Shown here one piece after another: positions 1-8,356 of a DNA stretch of 64,000 nt. Where the stretch lies: NCBI RefSeq assembly GCF_040640215.1, contig NZ_JBFABG010000005.1, forward strand, positions 310,001-374,000, in the 5' to 3' direction. The translations under genes were made by a program, and so were the position numbers. The notes beneath the pieces are model-generated. The model did not search any database, was not told where the DNA came from, and worked only from the letters and a program-made list of their open reading frames with translations. Every line of letters starts with the position of its first letter. Positions within the stretch are counted from its first letter, which is position 1. This DNA is from Actinosynnema sp040640215. Its GTDB lineage: Bacteria > Actinomycetota > Actinomycetes > Mycobacteriales > Pseudonocardiaceae.

Positions 1-1679
1 ATGCGCTTGACGTGCGGCACCTCCTGCCCCATCGCCCGGTACATCTTCTCCAGGGTCGGGGTCAGGTCGTAGGTGTCGCCCACCACGCACGCGGGCGAGG
101 TGGTCAGCCGCGACGACAGGCGCACCTGCTTGACCTGCTCGTCCAGCGTGGTCGTCAGCCACTCCAGCAGCGCGGCGAAGTCCTTCTCCCGCTGCTCGGC
201 CTCGGCCTTCTCCTCGTCGGTCTCCAGGTCGACCTGGCCCTTGGCGATCGACTGGAACTCCCGGCCGTCGAAGCCCGGCACCGACCCGACCCACATCTCG
301 TCGATCGGGTCGGTCAGGATCAGCACCTCGAAGCCCTTGGCGCGCAACGCCTCCAGGTGCGGCGACTGCTCGATCGCGGTCCGCGAGTCGCCGGTCATGT
401 AGTAGATGTGCCGCTGGTCGTCCTTCATCCGCTCGACGTAGGCCGCGAGCGTGGTCGGCTCCTCGTCGTGGTGGGTGGAGGCGAACGACGAGACCGCCAG
501 GATCGAGTCGCGGTTCTCGGTGTCGGCGATCAGCCCTTCCTTCACCACCGCGCCGAACTCCCGCCAGAACGTCCGGTAGGCGTCGGGCTTGTCCGCCATC
601 ATCGTCTTGACCGTGCCCAGCACCTTCTTCACCAGCCGGCGGCGCATGAGCTGGATCTGCCGGTCCTGCTGGAGGATCTCCCGCGAGACGTTGAGCGACA
701 GGTCCTGGGCGTCCACCACGCCCTTGACGAACCGCAGGTACTCCGGCATCAGCTCTTCGCAGTCCTCCATGATGAAGACGCGCTTGACGTAGAGCTGGAC
801 CCCGCGCTTGCGCTCGCGCATGAACAGGTCGAGCGGGGCCTGGGCGGGCAGGAACAGCAGCGCCTGGTACTCGAAGGTGCCCTCGGCCCGCATCCGGATG
901 GTCTCCAGCGGCGCGTTCCAGTCGTGGCTGACGTGCCGGTAGAACTCGGCGTACTCCTCCTCGGTGACCTCGGAGGCCGGCCGCGCCCACAGCGCCTTGC
1001 GCGAGTTGACGGTGGTGGGCTCGCCGCCCTCCTCCTCCGGCGCGAGGCGGATCGGCCAGGTGATGAAGTCCGCGTACCGCTTGACGATCTCGGTGATCTT
1101 CGCGGTGGAGGTGTAGTCGGCGAGCTGGTCCTCGTCGTCGGCGGGCTTGAGGTGCAGGGTCACCGCCGTGCCCTGCGGCGCGTCCGCGACGTCCTCGATC
1201 GTGTAGGTGCCCTCGCCGGTGGACTCCCAGCGCACGCCCTCGGCCGAGCGCGGGTGCCTGGTCACCAGGGTCACCCTGTCGGCCACCATGAACGTCGAGT
1301 AGAACCCGATGCCGAACTGGCCGATCAGGTCCTGCGAGGCGGCGGCGTCCTTGGCCTCCTTCAGCTTGTCCAGGAACTCGGCCGTGCCGGACTTCGCGAT
1401 CGTGCCGATCAGGCCCACGACGTCCTCGCGGGTCATGCCGATCCCGTTGTCGCGCACGGTGAGCGTGCGCTCCTCGCGATCGACCTCGATCGCCACGTGG
1501 AGGTCCGAGGTGTCCGCGACCAGGTCCTTGTCCCGGAACGTCTCCAACCTGAGCTTGTCCAACGCGTCCGAGGCGTTCGACACCAACTCGCGCAGGAACG
1601 TGTCCTTGTTCGAGTAGATCGAGTGGATCATCAGCCGCAATAGCTGACGCGCCTCTGACTGGAACTCCAGGGTTTCCAC
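1..1679 (-). CDS. htpG: Molecular chaperone HtpG (Hsp90), C-terminus cut by window edge
   Basis: Bacterial Hsp90, a cytoplasmic ATP-dependent chaperone that works with DnaK on client folding. The reverse strand reads [14 protein letters not shown] from a GTG, then the GHKL ATPase landmarks: [12 protein letters not shown] (motif with the ATP-binding Asn), DNGIGM and GQFGIGFYS, followed by the middle-domain stretch [10 protein letters not shown]. About 559 codons are visible. The family is usually 620-640 residues in actinomycetes, so only the C-terminal dimerisation part lies outside. The GTG is chosen because GGAAGA lies just upstream and the family starts with METLEFQ. A long open frame on the opposite strand over the same bases is an antisense shadow. 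Confidence 0.97.
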
Positions 1680-1834
1680 GTTCTTCCTTTCCGTCCGACC
1701 ACCGTCAACCCGCGATGGTAACGACCACCGGCCGCGCGGTGTCGCGGGAATCGGGTCGATCGACCGTGTCGCACGTCTCCGAGGCGCGCCCGGCGGTCCA
1801 CCGGGCCGGTTTTCCGAGGTCGGGCGGGGTCCGC

Positions 1835-2260
1835 TCAGACGAGCGGCAGGCGGTGCAGCAGGTCGGCGGTCGGCGGTCCGACCAGGCTGTGCAGCGGGAC
1901 GGCGTCGAGCTCGGCCAGGAACGCGTCGTGCGCCCGGCGCAGCGCGCTGCGCAGCCGGCACGCCCCCCGCAGCGGGCACGGCGGGTGGTCACAGGCCACC
2001 ACCTCGCCGTCGCCCTCGAAATCGCGGACGACCTGGCCCACCGACCAGGTGAGCGCCTCGGGCGCGATCCGCAGCCCGCCGGACCGCCCGCGCACGGTCA
2101 CCAGCAGGCCGAGCCGGGCCAGCCGCTGCACGACCTTGGCCAGGTGGTTGCGGGGCACCGCCAGCACCTCCGCCAGACCGTCCACAGTGGACAGACCGCT
2201 CCGGGTGGCGGTGAGCATCAGCACCCGGAGCGCGATGTCGGTCCCCCTGGTCAGCCGCAT
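1835..2260 (-). CDS. nsrR: Rrf2-family nitric-oxide-sensing repressor, NsrR type
   Basis: About 141 residues. An N-terminal winged helix starts MRLTRGTDIALRVLM, and the iron-sulfur cluster ligands follow in the pattern C-x5-C-x5-C (CDHPPCPLRGAC), typical of NsrR rather than IscR or CymR. NsrR represses NO-detoxification genes until NO damages its [4Fe-4S] cluster. It is transcribed away from the flavohemoglobin gene at 2406, and a strong palindrome lies in between, so control of that gene is very likely. The ATG at 2260 is preferred over an in-frame TTG five codons upstream because family members begin MRLTRGTD. No clear Shine-Dalgarno sequence is visible, so the mRNA may be leaderless or weakly translated. 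Confidence 0.9.
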   Translation of the reverse strand: MRLTRGTDIALRVLMLTATRSGLSTVDGLAEVLAVPRNHLAKVVQRLARLGLLVTVRGRSGGLRIAPEALTWSVGQVVRDFEGDGEVVACDHPPCPLRGACRLRSALRRAHDAFLAELDAVPLHSLVGPPTADLLHRLPLV

Positions 2261-2348
2261 ACCCGAGGCTACCAAGCGGACTAGCCAGTACCGGTTCAGC
2301 CACGTCCAAAGGTCCCTACTTCCAGGTGTTCATGACCACCGGGACTTT

Positions 2349-2373
2349 AAACAGGTATTGCTGATACCTTTTT
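2349..2373. promoter_or_regulatory. Candidate NsrR operator upstream of hmp
   Basis: Inverted repeat AAACAGGTAT-TGCTG-ATACCTTTTT: nine of ten arm positions are complementary and the inner six are perfect. It sits 33 nt before the hmp start, between the divergent nsrR and hmp genes. Length and AT-rich flanks fit NsrR boxes described in Streptomyces. Binding is inferred from position and symmetry. Confidence 0.7.
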
Positions 2374-2405
2374 TATGTCGAGATCGACAAGACCCGGAGG
2401 GCCAC

Positions 2406-3629
2406 ATGCTCGCCCCAGACTCGGTGCGGATCATCCGCGCCACCGCCGACACCGTCGTCCGGCACGGCGCGGAGATCACCGGCCGGTTCTACGAACGCCT
2501 GCTCACCGCGCACCCGGAGCTGCTCGACCTGTTCAACCGGGGCAACCAGGCCACCGGCGCGCAACGCGAGGCGCTGGCCGCCTCGGTCGCCGCCGTGGCC
2601 GGGCACTTCGCGGGCCTCCAGCCCGTGCCGCTGACCGCGGTGATCGGCCGGATCGCGCACAAGCACGCCTCCCTGGGCATCGCGCCCGCCCAGTACCTGG
2701 TGGTCGGCCGCCACCTCATGGCCGCCATCGGCGAGGTGCTCGGCGACGCCGCCACGCCCGAGGTCGTCGCCGCCTGGGACGAGGTCTACTGGCTGTTCGC
2801 GTGCCTGCTGGTCGCCGAGGAGGCCCGCCTCTACCAGGGCGCGGGCAGCGACTTCGGGCACCCGTTCCGCGCCCACGCGGTGACCGGCGTCCACCGCGAG
2901 ACCGAGGACGTGCTGAGCCTGCGGCTGCGCCCGGTCGACGGCGCGGTCCCCGATCACCGGCCGGGGCAGTACGTCAGCGTCGCGGTCGACCTGCCCGGCG
3001 GGGGCAGGCAGACCCGCCAGTACACGATCAGCAGCGCGCCGGGCGAGGACGACCTCCGCATCACCGTGAAACGGCACCGCGCCGGGTACGGCCGACCCGC
3101 CGGCGAGGTCTCCACCCTTGTGCACCAGATCACGCCCGGTGCGCGGCTCGACGTCAGCCCGCCGTTCGGCGACGCGGTGCTCCCCGACGGCGACCGCCCG
3201 CTGCTGCTGGCCGGCGCGGGCGTCGGCACCACGCCGGTCGTCGCCGCGGTGCGCGACCTGGCCCGGCGGCGGGACGACCGCCCGGTGACCGTCGTCCACG
3301 CCGACCGCACCCCGGCCGCCCACGCGCTGCGCGCGGACCTGTTCGCCGCCGTCGAAGCGCTGCCCGCCGCGTCGCTGCTGCTCTGGTACGAGAACGGCCG
3401 GCTCGCGGATCTCCCGGCGCGCACCTCGGTCGCGGCCGGGCTGGTCGACCCGGAGCTGCTCACCGTCGAACCCGGCACCCAGGCCCTGCTGTGCGGCCCG
3501 CTGCCGTTCATGCGGACGGTCCGGCAGGCCCTGCTGGGACGCGGCGTGCCGGCGGCCGACATCCGCTACGAGGTGTTCGGCCCGGACGCCTGGCTGGGCC
3601 GCGCGACCCCCGTGGCCGGCAACGCCTGA
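2406..3629 (+). CDS. hmp: Flavohemoglobin, nitric oxide dioxygenase
   Basis: Oxidises NO to nitrate with O2 and NAD(P)H in the cytoplasm. It has 407 residues, the usual family length. Globin domain about 1-140 with B10 Tyr (RFYERLL, Y29) and proximal haem His (IAHKHASLG, near H87). The FAD-binding barrel has the RxYS-like motif RQYTISS, and the NAD domain has GAGVGTTP and the terminal EVFGPDAW. The ATG at 2406 follows GGAGG at 2396-2400. The reading frame runs upstream of this, but that part does not resemble the family. The divergent nsrR and the palindrome at 2349-2373 indicate NO-inducible expression. Confidence 0.97.
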   Translation: MLAPDSVRIIRATADTVVRHGAEITGRFYERLLTAHPELLDLFNRGNQATGAQREALAASVAAVAGHFAGLQPVPLTAVIGRIAHKHASLGIAPAQYLVVGRHLMAAIGEVLGDAATPEVVAAWDEVYWLFACLLVAEEARLYQGAGSDFGHPFRAHAVTGVHRETEDVLSLRLRPVDGAVPDHRPGQYVSVAVDLPGGGRQTRQYTISSAPGEDDLRITVKRHRAGYGRPAGEVSTLVHQITPGARLDVSPPFGDAVLPDGDRPLLLAGAGVGTTPVVAAVRDLARRRDDRPVTVVHADRTPAAHALRADLFAAVEALPAASLLLWYENGRLADLPARTSVAAGLVDPELLTVEPGTQALLCGPLPFMRTVRQALLGRGVPAADIRYEVFGPDAWLGRATPVAGNA

Positions 3630-3669
3630 AGCGCTGTCGCGCGCGGGAACGCCACCCGGTCCCCCTCGG

Positions 3670-4259
3670 TCAGCCGGCCGGGTCCGCGTGCCGCGTCCAC
3701 TCGCGGTGGAAGCCTTCGACGTGCCGGGTGACCCGCTTGGCCGCCGTGTCCCCGTCCCCGGCCCGGATGGCGCGCAGCACGCCCCGGTGTTCACGGCGCA
3801 GCCGCACGGCGGTGCGGTCCCAGTCCGGCAGCGCGGCGACGGCATCGAGCACGGTGGTGTGGAGGGCGTCGCGCAGGGCGGTCATCACCGCCGTGTTGAC
3901 CGCGTTGCCCGCCGCCGCGGTGAGCGCCACGTAGAAGTCCGCGTCGAGCTGGTGGAACGCGGCGGCGTCCAGACCGGGGTCGTCCATCCGGTCCAGCAGC
4001 GCGGCGGCGCGGTCCAGCGCGGCCGAGCCCGGGACGCGGGCCGCCGCGCGGGCCGAGTGGCCGCGTCCGGACCCGAGCCGACCCCGCTGCGCACCACGCC
4101 CGGGGCCTGGAGCACGCGAATCCCCTCGCGCACGGTGGGTTGGCTGATACCGAGCTCGCCGGCGAGCCGCCGCTCGGCCGGGAGCTGCCCGCCCACGGCC
4201 GGCCGTCCCGACACCAACTCGTCCTCGACGTGCCGCAGCACGGTCGCGTAGCCGTCCAC
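3670..4259 (-). pseudogene. Broken FadR/GntR-family lactate regulator (LldR/LutR-like)
   Basis: Two halves of one FCD-type GntR regulator lie in different frames. From a GTG at 4259 with GAGGAGG upstream, about 63 residues form the winged helix (LPAERRLAGELGISQPTVRE, then IRVLQAPGVVRSGVGSG). Around 4045-4075 the frame changes, and the other frame continues through the FCD effector domain (ALDRAAALLDRMDDPG, FHQLDADFYVALTAAAGN) to a stop at 3670. Compared with intact relatives, about 40-50 residues joining the two domains are missing, so this looks like an out-of-frame deletion rather than a single miscalled base. Effector-binding histidines in the FCD half are partly retained. It is divergent from lutABC, its expected target. 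Confidence 0.8.
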
Positions 4260-4273
4260 CCGACGCCTCCTCG

Positions 4274-4312
4274 CCGTGGTCGGACCACAGCGCTGGTGTG
4301 GTCCGACCACGG
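4274..4312. promoter_or_regulatory. Nested double FadR/LldR-type operator of the lut operon
   Basis: A perfect 16-bp inverted repeat (4274-4289 and 4297-4312, 7-nt spacer). Each arm contains its own half-symmetric GntR/FadR box, TGGTCGGACCA (4277-4287) and TGGTCCGACCA (4299-4309). TGGT-N3-ACCA is the core of FadR, PdhR and LldR sites. It occupies the whole gap between the broken regulator and lutA, so it should govern both directions. Two boxes would allow looped or cooperative binding. Confidence 0.75.
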
Positions 4313-4329
4313 AACCTAGGGTGGACGCG

Positions 4330-5082
4330 GTGAGAGTCGCGCTCTTCGTCACCTGCCTCGTGGACGGGCTCTACCCCGACGTCGGCAAGGCCACCGTCGC
4401 GCTGCTGGAGCGCCTGGGCCACGAGGTCGTCGTCCCGCGCGGGCAGACGTGCTGCGGGCAGATGCACGTCAACACCGGCTACGCCGGGCAGGCCGTGCCG
4501 ATCGTGCGCAACCACGTCGAGGCGTTCGCGGACGCGGAGGTCGTGGTCACCCCCTCCGGCTCGTGCGCGGGGTCCGTCCGCCACCAGCACGCCGACGTCG
4601 CCCGCGCGCACGGCGACGCGGCACTCGGCGACCGGGCCGACCGGGTCGCGAGGCGGACCTACGAGCTGTCCGAGTTCCTCGTCGACGTGCTGGGCGTGAC
4701 CGACGTCGGCGCGTACTTCCCGCACCGCGTCACCTACCACCCCACCTGCCACTCGCTGCGCGTCCTCGACGTCGGCGACCGGCCGCTGCGGCTGCTGCGC
4801 GCGGTGCGCGGCATCGACCTGGTCGAGCTGCCGGCCGCCGAGACGTGTTGCGGGTTCGGCGGCACGTTCGCGCTCAAGAACGCCGACACCTCCACCGCGA
4901 TGCTCGCGGACAAGATGCGCGCCGTGCTCGACACCGGGGCCCGGGTGCTGACGGCGGGCGACTCCTCGTGCCTGATGCACATCGGCGGCGGGCTGAGCCG
5001 GCTGCGCGCCGGGGTCCGGCCGCTGCACCTGGCCCAGGTGCTGGCGAGCACCGCCGACCGGCCCGTCGAGGTGGCGCGATGA
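4330..5082 (+). CDS. lutA: L-lactate oxidation Fe-S protein LutA (LldE)
   Basis: 250 residues with two cysteine-rich CCG repeats: GQTCCGQMHVNTGYAG in the first half, then HPTCHSLR and ETCCGFGGTF in the second. These are the iron-sulfur/disulfide motifs of the LutA/GlpC/heterodisulfide-reductase family. Together with LutB and LutC it forms a flavin-free L-lactate dehydrogenase complex that passes electrons to the quinone pool. Start: the GTG of GTGAGAGTCGCG at 4330 gives the family beginning MRVALFVTCLVD. A GTG nine bases earlier is possible. The stop overlaps lutB by ATGA. Confidence 0.93.
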   Translation: MRVALFVTCLVDGLYPDVGKATVALLERLGHEVVVPRGQTCCGQMHVNTGYAGQAVPIVRNHVEAFADAEVVVTPSGSCAGSVRHQHADVARAHGDAALGDRADRVARRTYELSEFLVDVLGVTDVGAYFPHRVTYHPTCHSLRVLDVGDRPLRLLRAVRGIDLVELPAAETCCGFGGTFALKNADTSTAMLADKMRAVLDTGARVLTAGDSSCLMHIGGGLSRLRAGVRPLHLAQVLASTADRPVEVAR

Positions 5083-6485
5083 CGTTCCTGGGCATGCCCG
5101 CGCTCAGCGGCGCGCCGTTCCCCGTCGCCGCGCGCGCGGGCCTCCACAACGCGCAGATGCGGCGCAACCTGACCAAGGCCACCGGCACGATCCGCGCCAA
5201 GCGCGCGTCCGCGGTCGCGGAGCTGCCCGACTGGGCCGAGCTGCGCGCCGCCGGGGCGGCGATCAAGGACGCCGTGCTGGCCGACCTCGGCACGCACCTG
5301 CTCCGGCTGGAGGCCGCCCTCGTCGAGCGCGGCACGACCGTGCACTGGGCGCGGGACGCCGCCGAGGCGAGCCGGGTCGTCACCGACCTGGTCCGGGCGA
5401 CCGGCAGCACCGAGGTGATCAAGGTCAAGTCCATGGCCACGGCGGAGATCGGGCTCAACGAGACCCTCGCCGAATCCGGCATCCGGGCCGTCGAGACCGA
5501 CCTGGCCGAGCTGATCGTGCAGTTGGGCCACGACCGGCCCAGCCACATCCTCGTGCCGGCGATCCACAAGGGCCGCGCGGAGATCCGCGACCTGTTCCGG
5601 CGCGAGATGCCGGGCGTGGACCCGGACCTGACCGACGACCCGCGCGCGCTGGCCGAGGCCGCGCGGAAGTACCTGCGGCACAAGTTCACCACCGTGGACG
5701 TGGCGGTGTCCGGCGCGAACTTCGCGGTGGCCGACACCGGCGCGCTGGTCGTGGTCGAGTCCGAGGGCAACGGCCGGATGTGCCTGACCCTGCCGCGCAC
5801 CCTGATCAGCGTGGTCGGGATCGAGAAGCTGGTGCCCACCTGGCGCGACCTGGAGGTGTTCCTCCAGCTCCTCCCCCGGTCGTCGACGGGCGAGCGGATG
5901 AACCCGTACACGTCGGTGTGGACCGGGCCGACCGAGGGGCAGGCGAGCCACGTCGTGCTGGTGGACAACGGGCGCGCGGCCACCCTGTCCGACCCGGGCG
6001 GACGTGCCGCCCTGCGGTGCATCCGGTGCTCGGCGTGCCTCAACTCGTGCCCGGTCTACGAGCGGACGGGCGGCCACGCGTACGGGTCGGTCTACCCCGG
6101 CCCGATCGGCGCGGTGCTGTCGCCCCAGTTGACCGGTGTGGAGCACAACCGGACGCTGCCGTTCGCGTCGACGCTGTGCGGTGTCTGCTACGACGTGTGC
6201 CCGGTCGCGATCGACATCCCGTCGATGCTGGTGCACCTGAGGGAGAAGGTCACCGAGTCGCGGGGCGTGACCGCCGAGTCGGCCGCGATGCGGGCCGTGG
6301 CGTGGGCGATGTCGGACGCCCGGCGGTGGCGGCGGGTGCTGCGCGCGGGCCGGCTCGGCCGCGCCCTGGGCCGCCGCCGCGACCGGATCGGCCACCTCCC
6401 GCCGCCCCTCGCGGCGTGGACGGACGCGCGCGACCTGCCCCGGCCGCCGCAGCAGACCTTCGGCGACTGGTGGGAATCCCGATGA
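5079..6485 (+). CDS. lutB: L-lactate oxidation Fe-S protein LutB (LldF)
   Basis: 468 residues. The N-terminal LUD domain carries the conserved VKSMATAEIGLNE stretch. Two [4Fe-4S] ferredoxin motifs follow, CIRCSACLNSCPVY and CGVCYDVCPV. This is the iron-sulfur electron-transfer subunit of the LutABC lactate dehydrogenase. Translation is coupled to lutA (ATGA overlap at 5079). The arginine-rich tail before FGDWWESR is usual for the family. Confidence 0.95.
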   Translation: MTFLGMPALSGAPFPVAARAGLHNAQMRRNLTKATGTIRAKRASAVAELPDWAELRAAGAAIKDAVLADLGTHLLRLEAALVERGTTVHWARDAAEASRVVTDLVRATGSTEVIKVKSMATAEIGLNETLAESGIRAVETDLAELIVQLGHDRPSHILVPAIHKGRAEIRDLFRREMPGVDPDLTDDPRALAEAARKYLRHKFTTVDVAVSGANFAVADTGALVVVESEGNGRMCLTLPRTLISVVGIEKLVPTWRDLEVFLQLLPRSSTGERMNPYTSVWTGPTEGQASHVVLVDNGRAATLSDPGGRAALRCIRCSACLNSCPVYERTGGHAYGSVYPGPIGAVLSPQLTGVEHNRTLPFASTLCGVCYDVCPVAIDIPSMLVHLREKVTESRGVTAESAAMRAVAWAMSDARRWRRVLRAGRLGRALGRRRDRIGHLPPPLAAWTDARDLPRPPQQTFGDWWESR

Positions 6486-6538
6486 GCGACGCTCCCGACC
6501 CGCGCCGCATCTCCGACGACCGGCGGGCACTCCGATGA
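6482..6538 (+). CDS. 18-codon open frame coupling lutB and lutC
   Basis: An ATG overlapping the lutB stop (ATGA at 6482) opens a frame of 18 codons beginning MSDAPD and ending in a TGA that overlaps the lutC ATG (ATGA at 6535). The bases around the two ATGs are near copies (ATGAGCGACGC each), as if the beginning of lutC had been duplicated. It may be a translated coupling peptide, or a dead remnant of an earlier lutC start. No function is known. Confidence 0.35.
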   Translation: MSDAPDPRRISDDRRALR

Positions 6539-7122
6539 GCGACGCCCGCGCCGAGGTCCTGGCCCGCGTCTCGCGGGCGCTCGCGGACCGGCCGGTCGTG
6601 CCCGTCGTGCCGCGCGACTACCGGCAGGCCCGGGGGCCGGGCGACGTGGACCTGTTCGCCGAACGGGTGCGCGACTACCGCGCCGAGGTCCGCGCGGTGC
6701 CGGCCGCCGAGGTCGCGGCGACCGTGGCCGACGCCCTGCGCACGCGCGGGGCCTCCGCCGTGGTGACCCCGCCGGGGGTGCCGGACGGGTGGGTGCCGGC
6801 GGGTCTCCGGACGTCCGCGCCGGGGTCGGCGGACGCCGTGGTCACCGGCTGCCACGTCGCGGTGGCCGCCACGGGCACGATCGTGCTCGACCACGACGCA
6901 CCCGACCAGGGCGCTCGCGCGCTCACCCTGCTGCCCGACTACCACCTGGTGGTCGTGCCCCGGGACCGCGTCGTGGCCGACGTGCCGGACGCCGTCGCCG
7001 CGCTGGCCGGTGTGCGCACCCAGACGTGGATCAGCGGGCCGTCTGCCACCAGCGACATCGAACTGGAACGGGTCGAGGGCGTGCACGGCCCGCGCACGCT
7101 CGTCGTGGTCGTCGCGCTCTGA
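6535..7122 (+). CDS. lutC: L-lactate utilisation protein LutC (LldG)
   Basis: 195 residues, one LUD/DUF162 domain, the third subunit of the LutABC complex. Recognisable blocks: AVVTPPGVP, ADAVVTGCHVAVAATGTIVLDH, and the terminal VEGVHGPRTLVVVV, which matches LutC proteins. The ATG at 6535 overlaps the preceding small frame. The operon ends here, followed by a strong hairpin. Confidence 0.93.
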   Translation: MSDARAEVLARVSRALADRPVVPVVPRDYRQARGPGDVDLFAERVRDYRAEVRAVPAAEVAATVADALRTRGASAVVTPPGVPDGWVPAGLRTSAPGSADAVVTGCHVAVAATGTIVLDHDAPDQGARALTLLPDYHLVVVPRDRVVADVPDAVAALAGVRTQTWISGPSATSDIELERVEGVHGPRTLVVVVAL

Positions 7123-7131
7123 CCCGCCGCC

Positions 7132-7175
7132 GCACCCGCCCTGTCCGACTGGATCCCATCGGACAGGGCGGGTGC
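7132..7175 (+). terminator. Terminator of the lut operon
   Basis: Perfect 17-bp stem, GCACCCGCCCTGTCCGA (7132-7148) with its complement at 7159-7175 and a 10-nt loop, starting 10 nt after the lutC stop. There is no U tract, as is common in high-GC actinomycetes. It could also stop the convergent gene ending at 7220. Confidence 0.85.
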
Positions 7176-7219
7176 CCACGACTTGCCTGGTGGACTTCAC
7201 CCGGCATTCGGCACGGATA

Positions 7220-7759
7220 TCAGGGTGCGACCCGGTCGAAGCGCAACGAGGTGTACCCGGAACTGTCGGAGTAGATCTGCGCGATGCTCGCCGATCCCAC
7301 CGCGTCGACCCGCCGGGCTTGCAGCCTGATGGTGGTCGGCCCGTTCACCGCGACCACTTCGCTGATCGGCGCGGTCTGGTTGCCGCCGGCCCCGGCATTG
7401 CCCACGTTGTGGTCGATGACCTGGTTGACCAGCCGTTCGCTCTCCGGCACGGCCGTGTTGGTGGTGGCGTTCCACAGCCGGGCGGTGATGTAGGAGTTCA
7501 CGGCGGGGGTGCCGCTGAGCCGGCCGCGCACGTCCGCGTCGAGCTCGTAGGTGCCGGAGAACGGGAGGTCGACGGTCAGCGGGGTGTCCGTCCAGACCCC
7601 GGGCGGCAGGTCGACCTGCGAGTGGAGGTGGGACACCGCCTGGTCGGCCAGGGCGGCGGGCTGGGCCGTGCTGACGCCGCCCTGGGTGACCACCACGGCG
7701 GCGGCGAGGGCCGCGACCGCGGTGCCGAGGACGGCGAAGGACGTGCGGAATCGTTTCAT
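7220..7759 (-). CDS. Secreted protein of unknown function, probable beta-sandwich
   Basis: 179 residues. A signal peptide (MKRFRTSFAVLGTAVAALAA, with likely cleavage near STAQPA) makes this an exported protein. The mature part has no motif I recognise. Alternating short beta-type segments (PFSGTYELDADVRG, TTIRLQARRVD, and the final YTSLRFDRVAP) resemble the jelly-roll carbohydrate-binding or C1q-like domains of actinomycete surface proteins; that is only a fold guess. The ATG at 7759 is chosen over the ATG at 7768 because AGAGGA has normal spacing only to the former. It converges on lutC. Confidence 0.7.
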   Translation of the reverse strand: MKRFRTSFAVLGTAVAALAAAVVVTQGGVSTAQPAALADQAVSHLHSQVDLPPGVWTDTPLTVDLPFSGTYELDADVRGRLSGTPAVNSYITARLWNATTNTAVPESERLVNQVIDHNVGNAGAGGNQTAPISEVVAVNGPTTIRLQARRVDAVGSASIAQIYSDSSGYTSLRFDRVAP

Positions 7760-8144
7760 CGTGTTCATTCCTCTGGGAGTCGCGCCGGGAAAAAGGGGTG
7801 GGTCGGACGCCCGGGAAAGGCGAATTCCCCCGGACGACCACTCTGCTTTCCCGCGAGACGGTGCCGTGTGCCGAACCGGAATGAGCGGAACACTCGGGCG
7901 GTTACCCGTCGACACCATCCGCCGGATGAATCCCACGGTAGGACCGAATGGTCGTGGCGGCGATAGGCCAAGAGGATGAAGATGGCGAAGCGCAGGTTTG
8001 CGGGCCGAACCGCGCATAGTGCGGTTTTCATTCGGTGCGGTCCGCCCACCGCAATTCACGTAGTGCACGACGAGCTGGAATCACCGCTTTCCCGACCCCT
8101 GGGCCGACCGGTGTGGTCGCCCGGGGTCGGGGTGGGCCCGGGAG

Positions 8145-8201
8145 TCTGGGTGGGTCAGGGGGTCTGGGTGGGTCTGGGGGTCTGGGTGGGTCAGGGGCGG
8201 G
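8145..8201 (+). repeat. Three 18-nt G-rich tandem repeats in the 7.77-8.36 kb gap
   Basis: The unit TCTGGGTGGGTCAGGGGG occurs three times (8145-8162, 8163-8180 with CA to CT, 8181-8197) and runs into CGGG. More than eight runs of three or more Gs lie on the plus strand within 57 nt, enough for several G-quadruplexes. The gap from 7760 to 8356 has no gene I can support. It must carry the promoter of the secreted protein (minus) and of padR (plus). Confidence 0.85.
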
Positions 8202-8356
8202 CGGCTACCACGTCCACCCGACACCCCCGCCCGTCGTGCGGAGCCGCGCGAAGCGGGTCACCGTAGGACTGTGCCCCTGGCCACCGTCGCTCGCACCCGT
8301 TTAGCCCACGTCTTATAGTCCACGCGGATTATTCGAAGTGGGTGAAAGGCAGGCGG

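Noticed and set aside
12..1643. Long plus-strand open frame opposite htpG
   Set aside because: Antisense shadow of a GC-rich gene; composition dominated by Arg, Val and His with no family resemblance, while the minus strand is clear HtpG.
8145..8201. CRISPR-like array
   Set aside because: Units are contiguous without spacers and only 18 nt long.
8035..8304. Plus-strand frame of about 90 codons over the G-rich repeats
   Set aside because: Its Gly-Val/Trp repeats are simply the translation of the 18-nt DNA repeat; no ribosome-binding site and no family.
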